NCBI GenBank assembly: GCA_963762545.1
Contig: CAVXLC010000002.1
Coordinates: 1,116,001-1,180,000 of the forward strand
From: JABFSM01 sp963762545
GTDB lineage: Bacteria > Gemmatimonadota > Gemmatimonadetes > Gemmatimonadales > GWC2-71-9
DNA: 64,000 nucleotides
Direction of reading: 5' to 3'
Each line of letters opens with the position of its first letter. Within the stretch, counting starts at the first letter, position 1. Positions 1 through 8,438 of this stretch are shown here, one piece after another. The position numbers were made by a program, and so were the translations under genes. The notes below the pieces were generated by a model, which saw nothing but the letters and a program-made list of their open reading frames with translations, was not told where the DNA came from and did no database searches.

Positions 1-1398
1 GCCCGGCCGGGCGGGACCGGCGACATCGTACGCCTTGCTGGCGACTACGGTATTCCCGTCGTGCGCATTCCAATGGACGGCGTGGGCAATCCGTGGCTGC
101 ACGACCCGGGAGCCGAAGAAGGAGGGCGGAGGCTCGGGCTGGGGCCCCTGGCCGAGCATTTTCGTCGGCTGCTGGTCGCGCCCAAGCCATCGCCGGAAGA
201 CGAGAAGGAAGAGGACAACCCCCGCGAGAGCTACTTTCACGAGCGGGTCCGCAGCCGGAGCTCGGGGCGCATCTACGACCTGTTCTTCAGCATCCTCGCG
301 CCGAAGGGACCGCCCGGCCCGACGTCGGTTTCGCCGGGTGTGCCGGCTTCCGGGGCGCCAAAGCCGCCGCCGCCGGGTCTCCCGCATGCCGATGCAGCGG
401 AGCTCGAGCATATCGCGGCGCTCCGCCGGCGATGGGAGCGGGACTGGGCGGCCCAGGGCGCGTCCGCCGAGCTCTGCGCCGCGCTGACCCGCACCGGCAT
501 CTACCGGCACTACGCCTGGGCCAGTCACCTGGCCAACTACAACGGCGGCCGATATCGAAGCGCCTTCCTCCTCAATTACATGCTGTCCTGGCTCGCGGTC
601 GGGGCCGCGGCCGCCGGGATCGCGTTCGAGCAAGCGGGTCGCGCTCCGCTGGTCCAGGCCGCGGCGGTCGTCGAAGTGCTCTTTCTCTCGTGTATCATGG
701 GCATCGTCTGGTACACCGGACGCCACCGGTTTCACACCCAATGGCTCGATTGCCGCCGGCTGGCGGAATGGATTCGGCTGCTGCCGATGCTACTGCCGCT
801 CTCGCGCACGCCGGTCCTCGGCGTCGAATCGAATCCGGTGCTCTCGTCCCAGGAGTCGTGGGTGGACTGGATGTTCCGGGCGGTCGTGCGCGAAGCGGGG
901 GTCCTGCCGCTGGACGTGTCACGGCAGCTCACGGGGGCTCGCGGCATTCTCGCGACCGGGGTCCTGGACGGGCAGATCGACTATCACGCGCGCACGGCCC
1001 GACGCAACGGACGGGTCGATGCCATCCTGCACTGGATCACCAAGGCCGCCTTCGGGCTCGCCCTCGTGCTGGCGGTCTACCACCTCGCGCTGGTGTTCGG
1101 CATGAAATCCCCGGTTTCCGAATCGATGGGGCTGGTGCTGCTGGTGCTCATTCTGGTCATTCCCGCCTTCGGCGGCGCGATGCATGGACTCCGCAGCCAG
1201 GGGGACTATGAGGCGACCGCGATCCGCTCGAGACGCATCCAGGAACGGCTGATGGAGCTGAAACAGGAGCTGGGTGACCTCAGGGCCCCGTCGGTCAGCG
1301 GGATGGCCGAGATCGCCGTGAAGACGGCGAGCGTCATGAGCGCCGAGCTCTCCGCCTGGCTGGTTGCGTACCAGAGCAAGGCCGTCCAGGCGGCCTGA
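1..1398 (+). CDS. SLOG/SLATT-like membrane protein, 5' end missing
   Basis: The frame is open from base 1, so the gene starts outside the window; 465 residues are visible. The first residues (GTGDIVRLAGDYGIPVV) resemble the last strand-helix of a SLOG/LOG-type nucleotide-binding fold. A charged and proline-rich linker follows. Then come two hydrophobic pairs: about 190-240 in the visible part, followed by HRFHTQWLDCRRLAEWIR, and about 340-385, followed by a long charged helix. An H/R-x-x-W-x-x-x-R-x-x-AE-x-x-R pattern after a TM pair is typical of SLATT/DUF4231-type 2TM domains, which often accompany SLOG sensors in predicted nucleotide-signalling conflict systems. Family assignment is by eye and tentative; no enzymatic residue is claimed. 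Confidence 0.5.
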   Translation, partial: ARPGGTGDIVRLAGDYGIPVVRIPMDGVGNPWLHDPGAEEGGRRLGLGPLAEHFRRLLVAPKPSPEDEKEEDNPRESYFHERVRSRSSGRIYDLFFSILAPKGPPGPTSVSPGVPASGAPKPPPPGLPHADAAELEHIAALRRRWERDWAAQGASAELCAALTRTGIYRHYAWASHLANYNGGRYRSAFLLNYMLSWLAVGAAAAGIAFEQAGRAPLVQAAAVVEVLFLSCIMGIVWYTGRHRFHTQWLDCRRLAEWIRLLPMLLPLSRTPVLGVESNPVLSSQESWVDWMFRAVVREAGVLPLDVSRQLTGARGILATGVLDGQIDYHARTARRNGRVDAILHWITKAAFGLALVLAVYHLALVFGMKSPVSESMGLVLLVLILVIPAFGGAMHGLRSQGDYEATAIRSRRIQERLMELKQELGDLRAPSVSGMAEIAVKTASVMSAELSAWLVAYQSKAVQAA

Positions 1399-1595
1399 GG
1401 AGGCGCCGGGTAGCTTCCCGGAATTGCTGCGAACTCGCTCTGGCACAACGGTTTAGCCGTGATGATTCCGGACTGATCGCCGGCTGAAGGTGCGCTGATG
1501 CGGCCCGCGTAGTTTCCCACCGTTCTCCAATTCGTCCGGGCCATACTGCCGCGTCTCCCTGACCCGGACACCCCTCGGCGGAAGCGGGTGCCTCC

Positions 1596-2543
1596 ATGCG
1601 ATTGCTCTCCTTCGGGCTGGTCTTGCTCGTTGCAGGGTCGGCGACTGTCCCATCCCACCTGGTCGCGCAGGCGGCCGATTCGACTGCGGCCAAGCCCAAG
1701 GTCAAGAAGCCCCCCAGCGTGCTCAAGTCGGCCGCCAAACGCCTGGCCGATACCGCGGCCACCGCCGCCGCCGGGGCCGGAGTCCAGTCGCTGCTTGGCA
1801 AGAAGGCGAACGGGGTCGCGAATGCGCTCGGCGCGAGCGGCGTCAACCCCTGCGCTCCCGGTTCGGCTCCCTCGGCCGGGGCGGCGATCGTCGGCGTGGC
1901 CAAGGGCGTGGTCAAGCAGTCCAAGGACTCCACTCCCGCCACGGGGGCTGTCGCAGCGCCCTGTGTGCAGGCAGCGCAGATGCAGGGCCTGCCGGCGGGG
2001 GTCGCGGCGGCGATACCCCCAGGGATGCCTTCTCCCAACACCCCAGCCGGGATGACCGGCATGGGTGCGATGGCCTCGATGACGCCGGTCGGCATGGCAG
2101 TGGCTGCCGCGCCGCTGGCGGGCAAGGCGGCCAAGGGGATCAAGGGGATGCTGGGCGGCAAGCCCCAGGACAAGATCGCCATGCTGCGGGAGCTCGGCAA
2201 AGGGAGACTCGAGCTCAAGGACGTGCGGTTCATCGAGGGGACCGCCGAGCTCGAGCCGGGGTTCGAGCCGAGTTTCGCGGCCCTGGGCGAGGCGATCCAG
2301 CTCGCGGAGGGCACTTACATCCTCCACGTCGCGGCCGAGGCGGGGGACAAGGGGACTCAACCCGATACCGCCCTGGCGCGGAAGCGCATCGAGAAGGTCT
2401 GGGCCGCCGTTCTGGTCAATGGCGTCTCGGATCAGCGTGTCATCCCGCTCGCAGTGCTCCCGTCCCAGCTGCAGGCGGGGCGCAAGCCCCCCAAGGCCGG
2501 CGAGGCCAGGGTCGAGATCATCCGGGCGCCCGAGCAGCCGTGA
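1596..2543 (+). CDS. Exported protein with degenerate OmpA-like C-terminal domain
   Basis: 315 residues. An N-terminal signal peptide (MRLLSFGLVLLVAGSATV) ends near LVAQA. A low-complexity Ala/Gly/Pro/Met-rich middle follows (about 30-195). The C-terminal 110 residues have an OmpA-like layout: a strand with LKDVRFIEGTAELEP, a helix, a strand ending LHVAAEA, then QPDTALARKRIEKV, which resembles the OmpA helix carrying N-x-x-L-S-x-x-R-A. The canonical peptidoglycan-binding Asp and Arg pair is not obvious, so cell-wall binding is uncertain. The same layout recurs in the protein at 7892-8410. Its stop overlaps the GTG of the CsgG-like gene by 4 bases, so the two are probably translationally coupled. 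No confident promoter was seen in the 197 bases upstream. Confidence 0.6.
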   Translation: MRLLSFGLVLLVAGSATVPSHLVAQAADSTAAKPKVKKPPSVLKSAAKRLADTAATAAAGAGVQSLLGKKANGVANALGASGVNPCAPGSAPSAGAAIVGVAKGVVKQSKDSTPATGAVAAPCVQAAQMQGLPAGVAAAIPPGMPSPNTPAGMTGMGAMASMTPVGMAVAAAPLAGKAAKGIKGMLGGKPQDKIAMLRELGKGRLELKDVRFIEGTAELEPGFEPSFAALGEAIQLAEGTYILHVAAEAGDKGTQPDTALARKRIEKVWAAVLVNGVSDQRVIPLAVLPSQLQAGRKPPKAGEARVEIIRAPEQP

Positions 2544-3589
2544 GGCCCCTCGTCCTTTTGCTGGGCCTGGCATTCGCTGCACCGCCCGGTACCGCCCAGC
2601 AGCCGCTCGGTACGCCGACGCAAAAGCTCCGGGTTGCGGTCATGGATCTGTCCGGTTCCGCGCTCAAGATGCAGAGCACCACGGCCATGATGCCGGGTGC
2701 TCCCGGGGCAGGACCCCAGTACCAGCCCCAGCCCGCCTATGGACAGCAACCCACCACCCAGCAGACCACCGTCACGGTGGCCATTCCGCCGCCGGCGGAA
2801 TTCGCCCGCGGGCTGACCGAGGCGCTGACCACCGTCCTGGTCAAGACCGGCCGCTTCACCGTGCTGGAGCGCGCCGCGATGCAGTCGGTCCAGCAGGAGC
2901 AGCAGATCGGTGCGTCCGGCGCCGTCACCAAGGAAACCGCGGCACAGACCGGCGCGCTGCTCGGCGCCGAAGTCCTGATCACCGGGGATATCACCGGGTT
3001 CACCTATCAGAAGTCGGGGCTGGGTGGTGCGCTCACCAACATCGTGAAGGGGCTCTCGGTGGCAGCCGAACGGGTCACCGCGGAGGTGATCATCGATCTC
3101 CGGCTGATCAACGCCTCCACCGGAGAGGTGCTGATGTCCAACAAGGGCGTGGGCAAGGCGAGCCAGACCGGACTGGCCGCCGACCTGATCAAGGACGAGA
3201 AGAACTACAGCGGGAGTGCGACGCTCTCGACGCCGCTCGGCATGGCGTCCCGCCAGGCCCTCCAGAATGCGGTCGCGGGCCTCCTGATCGGCATGCCGAA
3301 GGTCAGGTGGGGCGGCCGGGTCGTGGATGTGCGCGAGGGGATCGTGTACCTGAACGCGGGCGCCGATCAAGGCATGCGGGTGGGCATGGCGCTCGATGTC
3401 TATGAAGTCCAGCCCGCGCTCGTGGACCCGGAGACCGGCAAGAACCTCGGCGCGCCGGACAAGCTGATCGGCAGCCTGGTGGTCACCTCGGTCCTGGAAA
3501 AGTTCAGCACGGCAAGAATCGTGGATGGGGAAGGGTTCTCGAGAGGCAACATCGTCCGGATGAAGGCGGGGAATCCGCCGCCACCGTGA
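2540..3589 (+). CDS. CsgG-like exported lipid-independent assembly/transport protein
   Basis: 349 residues, GTG start overlapping the previous stop. The signal peptide MRPLVLLLGLAFAAPPGTAQ has no lipobox cysteine. After a Gln/Pro-rich stretch the protein resembles the CsgG/FlgO-type periplasmic fold: LRVAVMDLSGSAL, a long helix containing FARGLTEALTTVLVKTGRFTVLERAAMQ, then GALLGAEVLITGDITGF and a strand with INASTGEVLMS. True CsgG is a lipoprotein forming the curli secretion pore; this protein lacks the acylated Cys, so pore formation is not implied. A small beta domain (about 255-340, with VYLNAGADQGMRVGM) is common at the C-terminus of such proteins. It may act with the exported proteins encoded either side. 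Confidence 0.7.
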   Translation: MRPLVLLLGLAFAAPPGTAQQPLGTPTQKLRVAVMDLSGSALKMQSTTAMMPGAPGAGPQYQPQPAYGQQPTTQQTTVTVAIPPPAEFARGLTEALTTVLVKTGRFTVLERAAMQSVQQEQQIGASGAVTKETAAQTGALLGAEVLITGDITGFTYQKSGLGGALTNIVKGLSVAAERVTAEVIIDLRLINASTGEVLMSNKGVGKASQTGLAADLIKDEKNYSGSATLSTPLGMASRQALQNAVAGLLIGMPKVRWGGRVVDVREGIVYLNAGADQGMRVGMALDVYEVQPALVDPETGKNLGAPDKLIGSLVVTSVLEKFSTARIVDGEGFSRGNIVRMKAGNPPPP

Positions 3590-3612
3590 ACCACATTCGA
3601 GGAGATCGGATC

Positions 3613-4929
3613 ATGCCGATTCGCTTGACGTCGGTCGCCCGCCGCGCTGGAAGCGGATTGGTGGTTCAGCGGTGTGCTCTGGCCGCGGCCGCCTCGGTCA
3701 CGCTGGTGAGCGGCCTCGCGGGGCAGCGGATTCCGCTGGCGCGGCCCGATCCGATCATGCGGCTGACCGGGATCACGGCGCCCGGGGGGATCACCTTTCA
3801 GGCGACTCCGACCCAGGTGACTGTCGCGTGGCAGCCGGTCCGCGGTGCGACGACGTACACCGTGGAACGCGGAGTGAGCCCGACCGGGCCTTGGGGGCCG
3901 CTGGGGTGGAACTCGGCCTACGGAACCCAGCTCACCGTCCCAAGCCCCATGGCACCGCCCAGCGCCGGCGGGCAGGGCCTGCTCCTGTACTATCGGATCA
4001 GTGCGGTCCCCGCCTCGGGTGAGCCCGCGGTCACCATCGTTCCGTGGATCACCCCCAGTATCGAGACCCCGGTGATCCAGGCCTGGCATCAGGATCACGG
4101 GGACCTCGTGCTCTACTGGACTCCCGCGCCGGGCGCGTCGAAGTACGTCGTGACGGCGGTTGGGGGCGCCGGTGGCAACCGCTACGTGGAAGTGGATCCC
4201 CAGTTCACCAGCTATCGGCTGACGAAGCTCACCGCGGCGGAAAACCAGGGAGCGTCGCTCACGGTGGCCGTCAATGCAAAGTTCGAACCCGGCGGCATCG
4301 TCACCCAGGGCCCCGGGACGACAATCGCGATCGCAGCGGTTAACAGTTGCTGGCCGTTGGCCACGTCACCGGGGCCGGCGCCGATGCGCTCCGGCCAGCG
4401 TGGGGGAGTGACGAGCATCAGCGTGGGCGCGGTGGGCCCGGCCAACTCCGGGGCCTCGATTCTCTACGAGCGGGCGCTCGGGGGCAGCCAGACGTGGGAG
4501 ACCCTGGGATGCCTTCCCGGCGGCACGTTGGCCTATGACGTCAACCTGCAGCCGGGAACTTCCTATACCTATCGGATGACTTCGGTGAGCTCGGTGGCGG
4601 GCACGGGACAGACGCTGTGGAATCTGCAGACGGACCTCCCCGCCGACACCCCGATCCTGACGGCGCAGTTGAGTGGTCAGTCGCGGGTCTACCTCTCCTG
4701 GCGGGGGGTCGCCGGCGCGGAAGGCTACCGGATCACGTCGAGCTACGGGTACTCCATGCTGGTACCCCAGCCAGCGAATTATTCCCAGGCCGGGCTCAAC
4801 GCGCTGAACGTTCCGGCAGGCACCCAGGTCTTCACGCTGACGGTGCTCTACCCGGTGGGGCAGCCCAATCCCAAACCGCCCAGCCAGGCTACGGTGGTCG
4901 TACCGGTTCCCAACCCGAATCCGACCTGA
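3613..4929 (+). CDS. Secreted protein with fibronectin type III-like repeats
   Basis: The ATG at 3613 is chosen because AGGAG lies 8 bases upstream; an in-frame GTG at 3586 overlaps the previous gene but has no comparable site. The product is 438 residues with a twin-arginine-containing N-terminus and a signal peptide ending near SGLAGQ. Several beta-rich repeats of about 90-100 residues carry fibronectin-III-type signatures: TVAWQPVRGATTYTVERG near 70, LYWTPAPGASKYVV near 165, and VYLSWRGVAGAEGYRI near 350. The C-terminus ends in a Pro/Asn-rich tail. No enzymatic motif is seen. It is probably an extracellular or surface protein, exported with its two upstream neighbours. Confidence 0.6.
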   Translation: MPIRLTSVARRAGSGLVVQRCALAAAASVTLVSGLAGQRIPLARPDPIMRLTGITAPGGITFQATPTQVTVAWQPVRGATTYTVERGVSPTGPWGPLGWNSAYGTQLTVPSPMAPPSAGGQGLLLYYRISAVPASGEPAVTIVPWITPSIETPVIQAWHQDHGDLVLYWTPAPGASKYVVTAVGGAGGNRYVEVDPQFTSYRLTKLTAAENQGASLTVAVNAKFEPGGIVTQGPGTTIAIAAVNSCWPLATSPGPAPMRSGQRGGVTSISVGAVGPANSGASILYERALGGSQTWETLGCLPGGTLAYDVNLQPGTSYTYRMTSVSSVAGTGQTLWNLQTDLPADTPILTAQLSGQSRVYLSWRGVAGAEGYRITSSYGYSMLVPQPANYSQAGLNALNVPAGTQVFTLTVLYPVGQPNPKPPSQATVVVPVPNPNPT

Positions 4930-4998
4930 TGCGGGGCGGCACATGACCCGCGGGATCGTCCTTCGCACCAATTCAGGGAGGCGAACATGCCGGGCCCG

Positions 4999-7050
4999 TC
5001 AGTGCCCCGCGTTTTGCTGGAGCCGGGCCAGGTGAAGCCGGGTCTCGCGCAGCACGGGCAGGTCGGGATCGGCCTCCTTCCACCGATCCAGGAGGGTCTG
5101 CAGCGCGGCGCGTGCCGTCGCGGAATCGCCGAGGGATTCCGCGAGCCGAGCCACCTCGAGCGGCGCGAGCACCCAGTCTGCCTGGGTATCGCGGCCGAAT
5201 CCGTCGCTGCGCGCGAAGGCGGCGGCGGCAGTCAGCGCCGAATCGAGGGCACCGCGGCCCTCGAGGATCCGGCCGACCAGCCCGGCGCGCCAATCCGACA
5301 GGCGCGGATCGATATCGCTCTGAATCGCATCGTAGGCGGCGTCCGGCGCGCCCCGCGCCAGGTCGAGCTCGGCGCTGAGCAGCGCGTGGGCGCTGCGGTC
5401 CGTGGAATTCTCAGGCTTGAGCGCGGCCTGGATCCGCCCGAGCACCTCTCGCGCGTCGCCGAGCCGGTTGGCGCGCACCAGGACCCGGCCGAGGAGCGCG
5501 AGGAACATCGGCTCGACGTACTGGCCGCGCGCCACGTGCAGCGCGTCGTTCAATGGGCGCCCGGCCAGTCCGGGTACCCCGCGAACCAGATAGGCTTCGG
5601 CGAGCAGGGCGTCGTTCCGGAGCTGGGAGAGTCCGGCACCCGATTCGCGGGAGAGCACCACCGCCGTGCTCAGGTGCTCGATGGCGGTGCGATAGTGGCC
5701 GCGCAGCATGTCGAGATACGCCAGGGAGCGATGGCCCCGGGCCTGGTCGTTCGGTTCGGGGAGCGCGAGCATGCGGCGAAAGGCGGCCTCCGCTTCCGCG
5801 TACCGCCCCAGCCGTACGTAGACGCCGCCCCATTCATGATTGATGAAGTTGGTGATCAGGGCGGTCGAGTCGACCCGTTCCGCGGCTGCGTAGGCGTCCA
5901 GCGCAAGGCGGTTCTCACCGGTCGCCTTGTAGCAGGTCGCGATATTCACATAGGTGTTGGCGGCGCTCGAGTCGAACGTCAGGGCGCGCTGCAGGGCGGA
6001 GAGTCCTTCCCGGCACCGGTCCAGCCGCATGAGATCGGTGCCGTAGTTGTACCAGGTGTCCCTGGACGGGTACCGCTCCGCCAGGAGACCGTCGATCCGG
6101 CTCTCCTCGGCCCGGTCTCCCTTGGCGCCGGCCAGCCGGCTGTCGAGCACGAGCTGCTCCCGGAACGTGAGATGGTCCCGGAAGCGGAGCGCCATGGCGT
6201 AATGGGCATCGCCGGTAGGCCGGTCGTTGATGAAATAGTAGAGCGAGCCGAGTGCGGCATGGGCCAGGGCAAATCCGGAGTCGAGCGCCACCGCCTCCTG
6301 GAACAGGTGTTGGGCCCGGTCGTACTTGGCGTGACGCCACGATTCCGACCCCTCGGCGAACAGCTTGAGCGCCTCGAGGGAGCTCGTGGTAACGAGCGGA
6401 AGCGGCGGAAGGCTGTCCCGGTAGCGCCGGAGGTCGCCGGCACCGGCCTGCATCTTCCGGAGCAGCCGGTCGAGTCCGTCGATCACCTGGTCGAGCCCGG
6501 ACACCGAAACCCGATACACCGCGAGGCTCGCCCCGTCCGCGGGGGAGAGCAGGCGACCGGTCAGGTCGTACCGTTCACCCACCTTGGTCACGGTCAGCGA
6601 GAACGCCGCCCGGGCATTCTCGCGCGCGGCGACCTCGACCGCGAGGGAATCGGTCAGGACCGTGTCTCGGGAACGGCCCATGCGCCGGAGGGCCTCGGCG
6701 ACCCGGGTCCGCGAGAGGGGAATCAGGTGACGGGACTGCTGCAACCCGACATTGGCGGCCGTGGCGAGCGCGCGCGACAGGCGAGGATCTCCGGTCAGGT
6801 CCACCGGATCGGCCATCACCACGACGCTTCCGGCGGGGAACGCGGTTTGCCTGGCGAGCAACGAGGACACCAGCCAGAGGCCGAACAGCGCGACCGCGAC
6901 AACGCCCGCCGACAGGATCCAGCGCGTGCGCGACCAGCGATGGCGGAGCGACATTCGCTCGCTTGGCGCCGGCGCTGGCGCCGCGGCCGCGGGGGCCGGG
7001 GCGGGGGGGGCGGCGATCGGCCGACAGTGCCGGGGGCCGCGCCGCGCCAT
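4999..7050 (-). CDS. TM-anchored TPR half of a split SARP-type regulator
   Basis: 683 residues if read from the GTG/ATG region at 7050; an internal ATG at 6954 is an alternative. A Pro/Ala linker (about 10-30) is followed by one TM helix (WILSAGVVAVALFGLWLVSS, about 45-65). A domain resembling the TolB-N-like part of SARP/TPR proteins comes next (about 70-200), then a long run of TPR-like helix pairs to the C-terminus, such as HALFQEAVALDSGFALAHAALG. The frame differs by one base from the BTAD-containing frame immediately upstream (6816-7754), and the break falls in a C8 tract on this strand. The two pieces together look like one regulator of about 918 residues. Independent translation of this half is possible but no strong ribosome-binding site is seen. 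Confidence 0.75.
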   Translation of the reverse strand: MARRGPRHCRPIAAPPAPAPAAAAPAPAPSERMSLRHRWSRTRWILSAGVVAVALFGLWLVSSLLARQTAFPAGSVVVMADPVDLTGDPRLSRALATAANVGLQQSRHLIPLSRTRVAEALRRMGRSRDTVLTDSLAVEVAARENARAAFSLTVTKVGERYDLTGRLLSPADGASLAVYRVSVSGLDQVIDGLDRLLRKMQAGAGDLRRYRDSLPPLPLVTTSSLEALKLFAEGSESWRHAKYDRAQHLFQEAVALDSGFALAHAALGSLYYFINDRPTGDAHYAMALRFRDHLTFREQLVLDSRLAGAKGDRAEESRIDGLLAERYPSRDTWYNYGTDLMRLDRCREGLSALQRALTFDSSAANTYVNIATCYKATGENRLALDAYAAAERVDSTALITNFINHEWGGVYVRLGRYAEAEAAFRRMLALPEPNDQARGHRSLAYLDMLRGHYRTAIEHLSTAVVLSRESGAGLSQLRNDALLAEAYLVRGVPGLAGRPLNDALHVARGQYVEPMFLALLGRVLVRANRLGDAREVLGRIQAALKPENSTDRSAHALLSAELDLARGAPDAAYDAIQSDIDPRLSDWRAGLVGRILEGRGALDSALTAAAAFARSDGFGRDTQADWVLAPLEVARLAESLGDSATARAALQTLLDRWKEADPDLPVLRETRLHLARLQQNAGH

Positions 7051-7754
7051 TCCCCGCCGGCGAGGCGGGTCAGCAGCGCGCCGACCGCCGGGTCCGGCTG
7101 GGCTCCGAGCTCCTGGCGCCGGGCCAGCTCGTGGGACCGGCCGTACTGGATGGCCCCGGCGACATCCCCGGCGTCGGCGAGCGATGTCATGTACCCGAGC
7201 GCGATCCGGGAATTGAGCGGTGCCAGCACGGTCAGGCGCCGCCAGTGCGCCGACGCGTCTTCCAGCCGGCCCGTGTCGGACGCCTGGCGCGCCGCGGCCT
7301 CCATGACCTGCATCGCGAGCTCGCGAAGCCGGGTCCGCTCGATTTCCGCCCAGCGCTCGAATTCGTCGGCGACCGGGATGTAGAAGCCGTCGAGAAACGG
7401 CCCGGTGTAGAGCCGGGCCGCGCCCTCGAGGTCCCCCCGGGCCCGGGCCTCGAGGAATTCGGCGAGATCGCTCCCCAGCTGGTCGGGGTCCAGCAACAGC
7501 TCGGCGGGCGCGGATCGAATCAGGTCATCGCCCAGCTCGCGCCGGAAGCTGTAGAGGGTCTGGGCGAGCGCGTGGCGCGCTTTGGTCTCGGTGGAGTCGG
7601 GCCAGAGGAGCAACAGCAGGCGATCCCGGCTGATGCCGTGCTCGCCGGCGGCCACGACGGCGGCCAGGAGGCCCAGACGACGCGGACTGGTCCCGCCGAC
7701 CCGCTGGCCGTCTCGGTCCAACCACAGCCCGCCGAACGTCCGTAGTCGGAACAC
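6816..7754 (-). CDS. SARP/BTAD-domain transcriptional regulator, N-terminal half
   Basis: The GTG at 7754 is chosen: it gives VFRLRTFGGLWLDRDG, the usual start of this family, and GGAG lies just upstream. The frame stays open to 7823. Residues 1-95 form an OmpR/SARP-type winged helix, with ISRDRLLLLLWPD and ARHALAQTLYSFRREL. Residues about 95-240 form the bacterial transcriptional activation domain (BTAD), all-helical and TPR-like. After GRSPPPPP the frame enters a basic low-complexity tail (PRPRRQRRRQ) that looks out of frame. Shifting by one base at the C8 tract (7003-7010 on the plus strand) continues into a Pro/Ala linker, TM helix and TPRs. This suggests a membrane-tethered transcription factor interrupted by an indel or slippage site. 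Confidence 0.75.
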   Translation of the reverse strand: MFRLRTFGGLWLDRDGQRVGGTSPRRLGLLAAVVAAGEHGISRDRLLLLLWPDSTETKARHALAQTLYSFRRELGDDLIRSAPAELLLDPDQLGSDLAEFLEARARGDLEGAARLYTGPFLDGFYIPVADEFERWAEIERTRLRELAMQVMEAAARQASDTGRLEDASAHWRRLTVLAPLNSRIALGYMTSLADAGDVAGAIQYGRSHELARRQELGAQPDPAVGALLTRLAGGEWRGAAPGTVGRSPPPPPRPPRPRRQRRRQASECRSAIAGRARAGSCRRALSRSRCSASGWCPRCSPGKPRSPPEASW

Positions 7755-7824
7755 GAGGCTCCGCGCTGTCTGGGCAGGGATGCAGGATTGATTCGAGAGT
7801 GACGGCGCCGTCGCACCGTCCAAC

Positions 7825-7856
7825 GCAAACTAGCTGGCCCGCTCCGATCCCGGCAA
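7825..7856 (-). promoter_or_regulatory. Candidate promoter for the SARP gene (TTG-N21-TAGTTTGC)
   Basis: On the minus strand TTG (plus 7854-7856) is followed after 21 bases by TAGTTTGC (plus 7825-7832). This is close to the Bacteroidota-type -33 TTG / -7 TAnnTTTG layout seen at other genes in this window. The predicted start of transcription is about 65 bases upstream of the GTG at 7754. Confidence 0.4.
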
Positions 7857-7891
7857 GCGGACCGAATCGAGGCCGACGGTACCCGGGAAGG

Positions 7892-8410
7892 ATGGCACCA
7901 TTGCCGCTGGGAGCCCTGGTTTTCACGCTGCTGATCGCCGGCTCGGTGCCGGCACAGACGGTCCCGCCGAGCCGCGGGCCGGCTTCGGTCGCGGCGGCGG
8001 ACTGCCCGAGCGCCCATCCGCGGGTCCTGCTCGGGCTCGTGGCTCGGCCGCTCACGCTCACCGAGATGGTGAGCGAGCTGGAGCGGGGATGTCTCGCGCT
8101 CGATGATGTGCGGTTCCGCCCGGGCCAGGACACGATCGAGTCGCTGTCGCCAGCGCAATTCGCGCTGGTGGCGCGGGCGCTGGGCCTGGCCCACGGTGCC
8201 TATCGGGTGGCGGTGCCGCCGGAGGCCGCGCCCGGAGGACAGCCCGACACGCTGCAGGCTCGACGCCGGGGAGCCCGGTTGCGAGACGAGCTGGTCCACT
8301 ACGGCGCATCGTCGGGCCGCCTGCTCGAGGATCCCGGCTGGCCTACCTCACCGCTGGTGGTCGCGCCCGGCGCGGCGGTGCCAATGCTGGTCCGGGTACC
8401 GGACCAATGA
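7892..8410 (+). CDS. Small exported protein with degenerate OmpA-like domain
   Basis: 172 residues from the ATG at 7892, preceded by GGGAAG; the frame is open further upstream but without a signal-like start. The signal peptide MAPLPLGALVFTLLIAGSVPAQ is clear. The mature part contains LALDDVRFRPGQDTIESLSP, a helix, YRVAVPPEAAP and QPDTLQARRRGARLRDELVHYG. That order matches the C-terminal domain of the protein at 1596-2543 element by element, so both belong to one divergent OmpA-like family. The usual peptidoglycan-binding residues are not evident. It is transcribed divergently from the SARP gene and may be its local target; this is inference from position only. Confidence 0.55.
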   Translation: MAPLPLGALVFTLLIAGSVPAQTVPPSRGPASVAAADCPSAHPRVLLGLVARPLTLTEMVSELERGCLALDDVRFRPGQDTIESLSPAQFALVARALGLAHGAYRVAVPPEAAPGGQPDTLQARRRGARLRDELVHYGASSGRLLEDPGWPTSPLVVAPGAAVPMLVRVPDQ

Positions 8411-8438
8411 CGCTCGTCCTTCTCTCCGGAGCCATGCA

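Noticed and set aside
4930..4998. Terminator between the convergent genes
   Set aside because: Only a 5-bp stem (GCGGG/CCCGC) with an 11-base loop is present and no T-run, too weak to call.
4987..7383. Plus-strand open frame of 798 codons opposite the TPR gene
   Set aside because: Antisense shadow; the TM helix and TPR pattern are on the minus strand.
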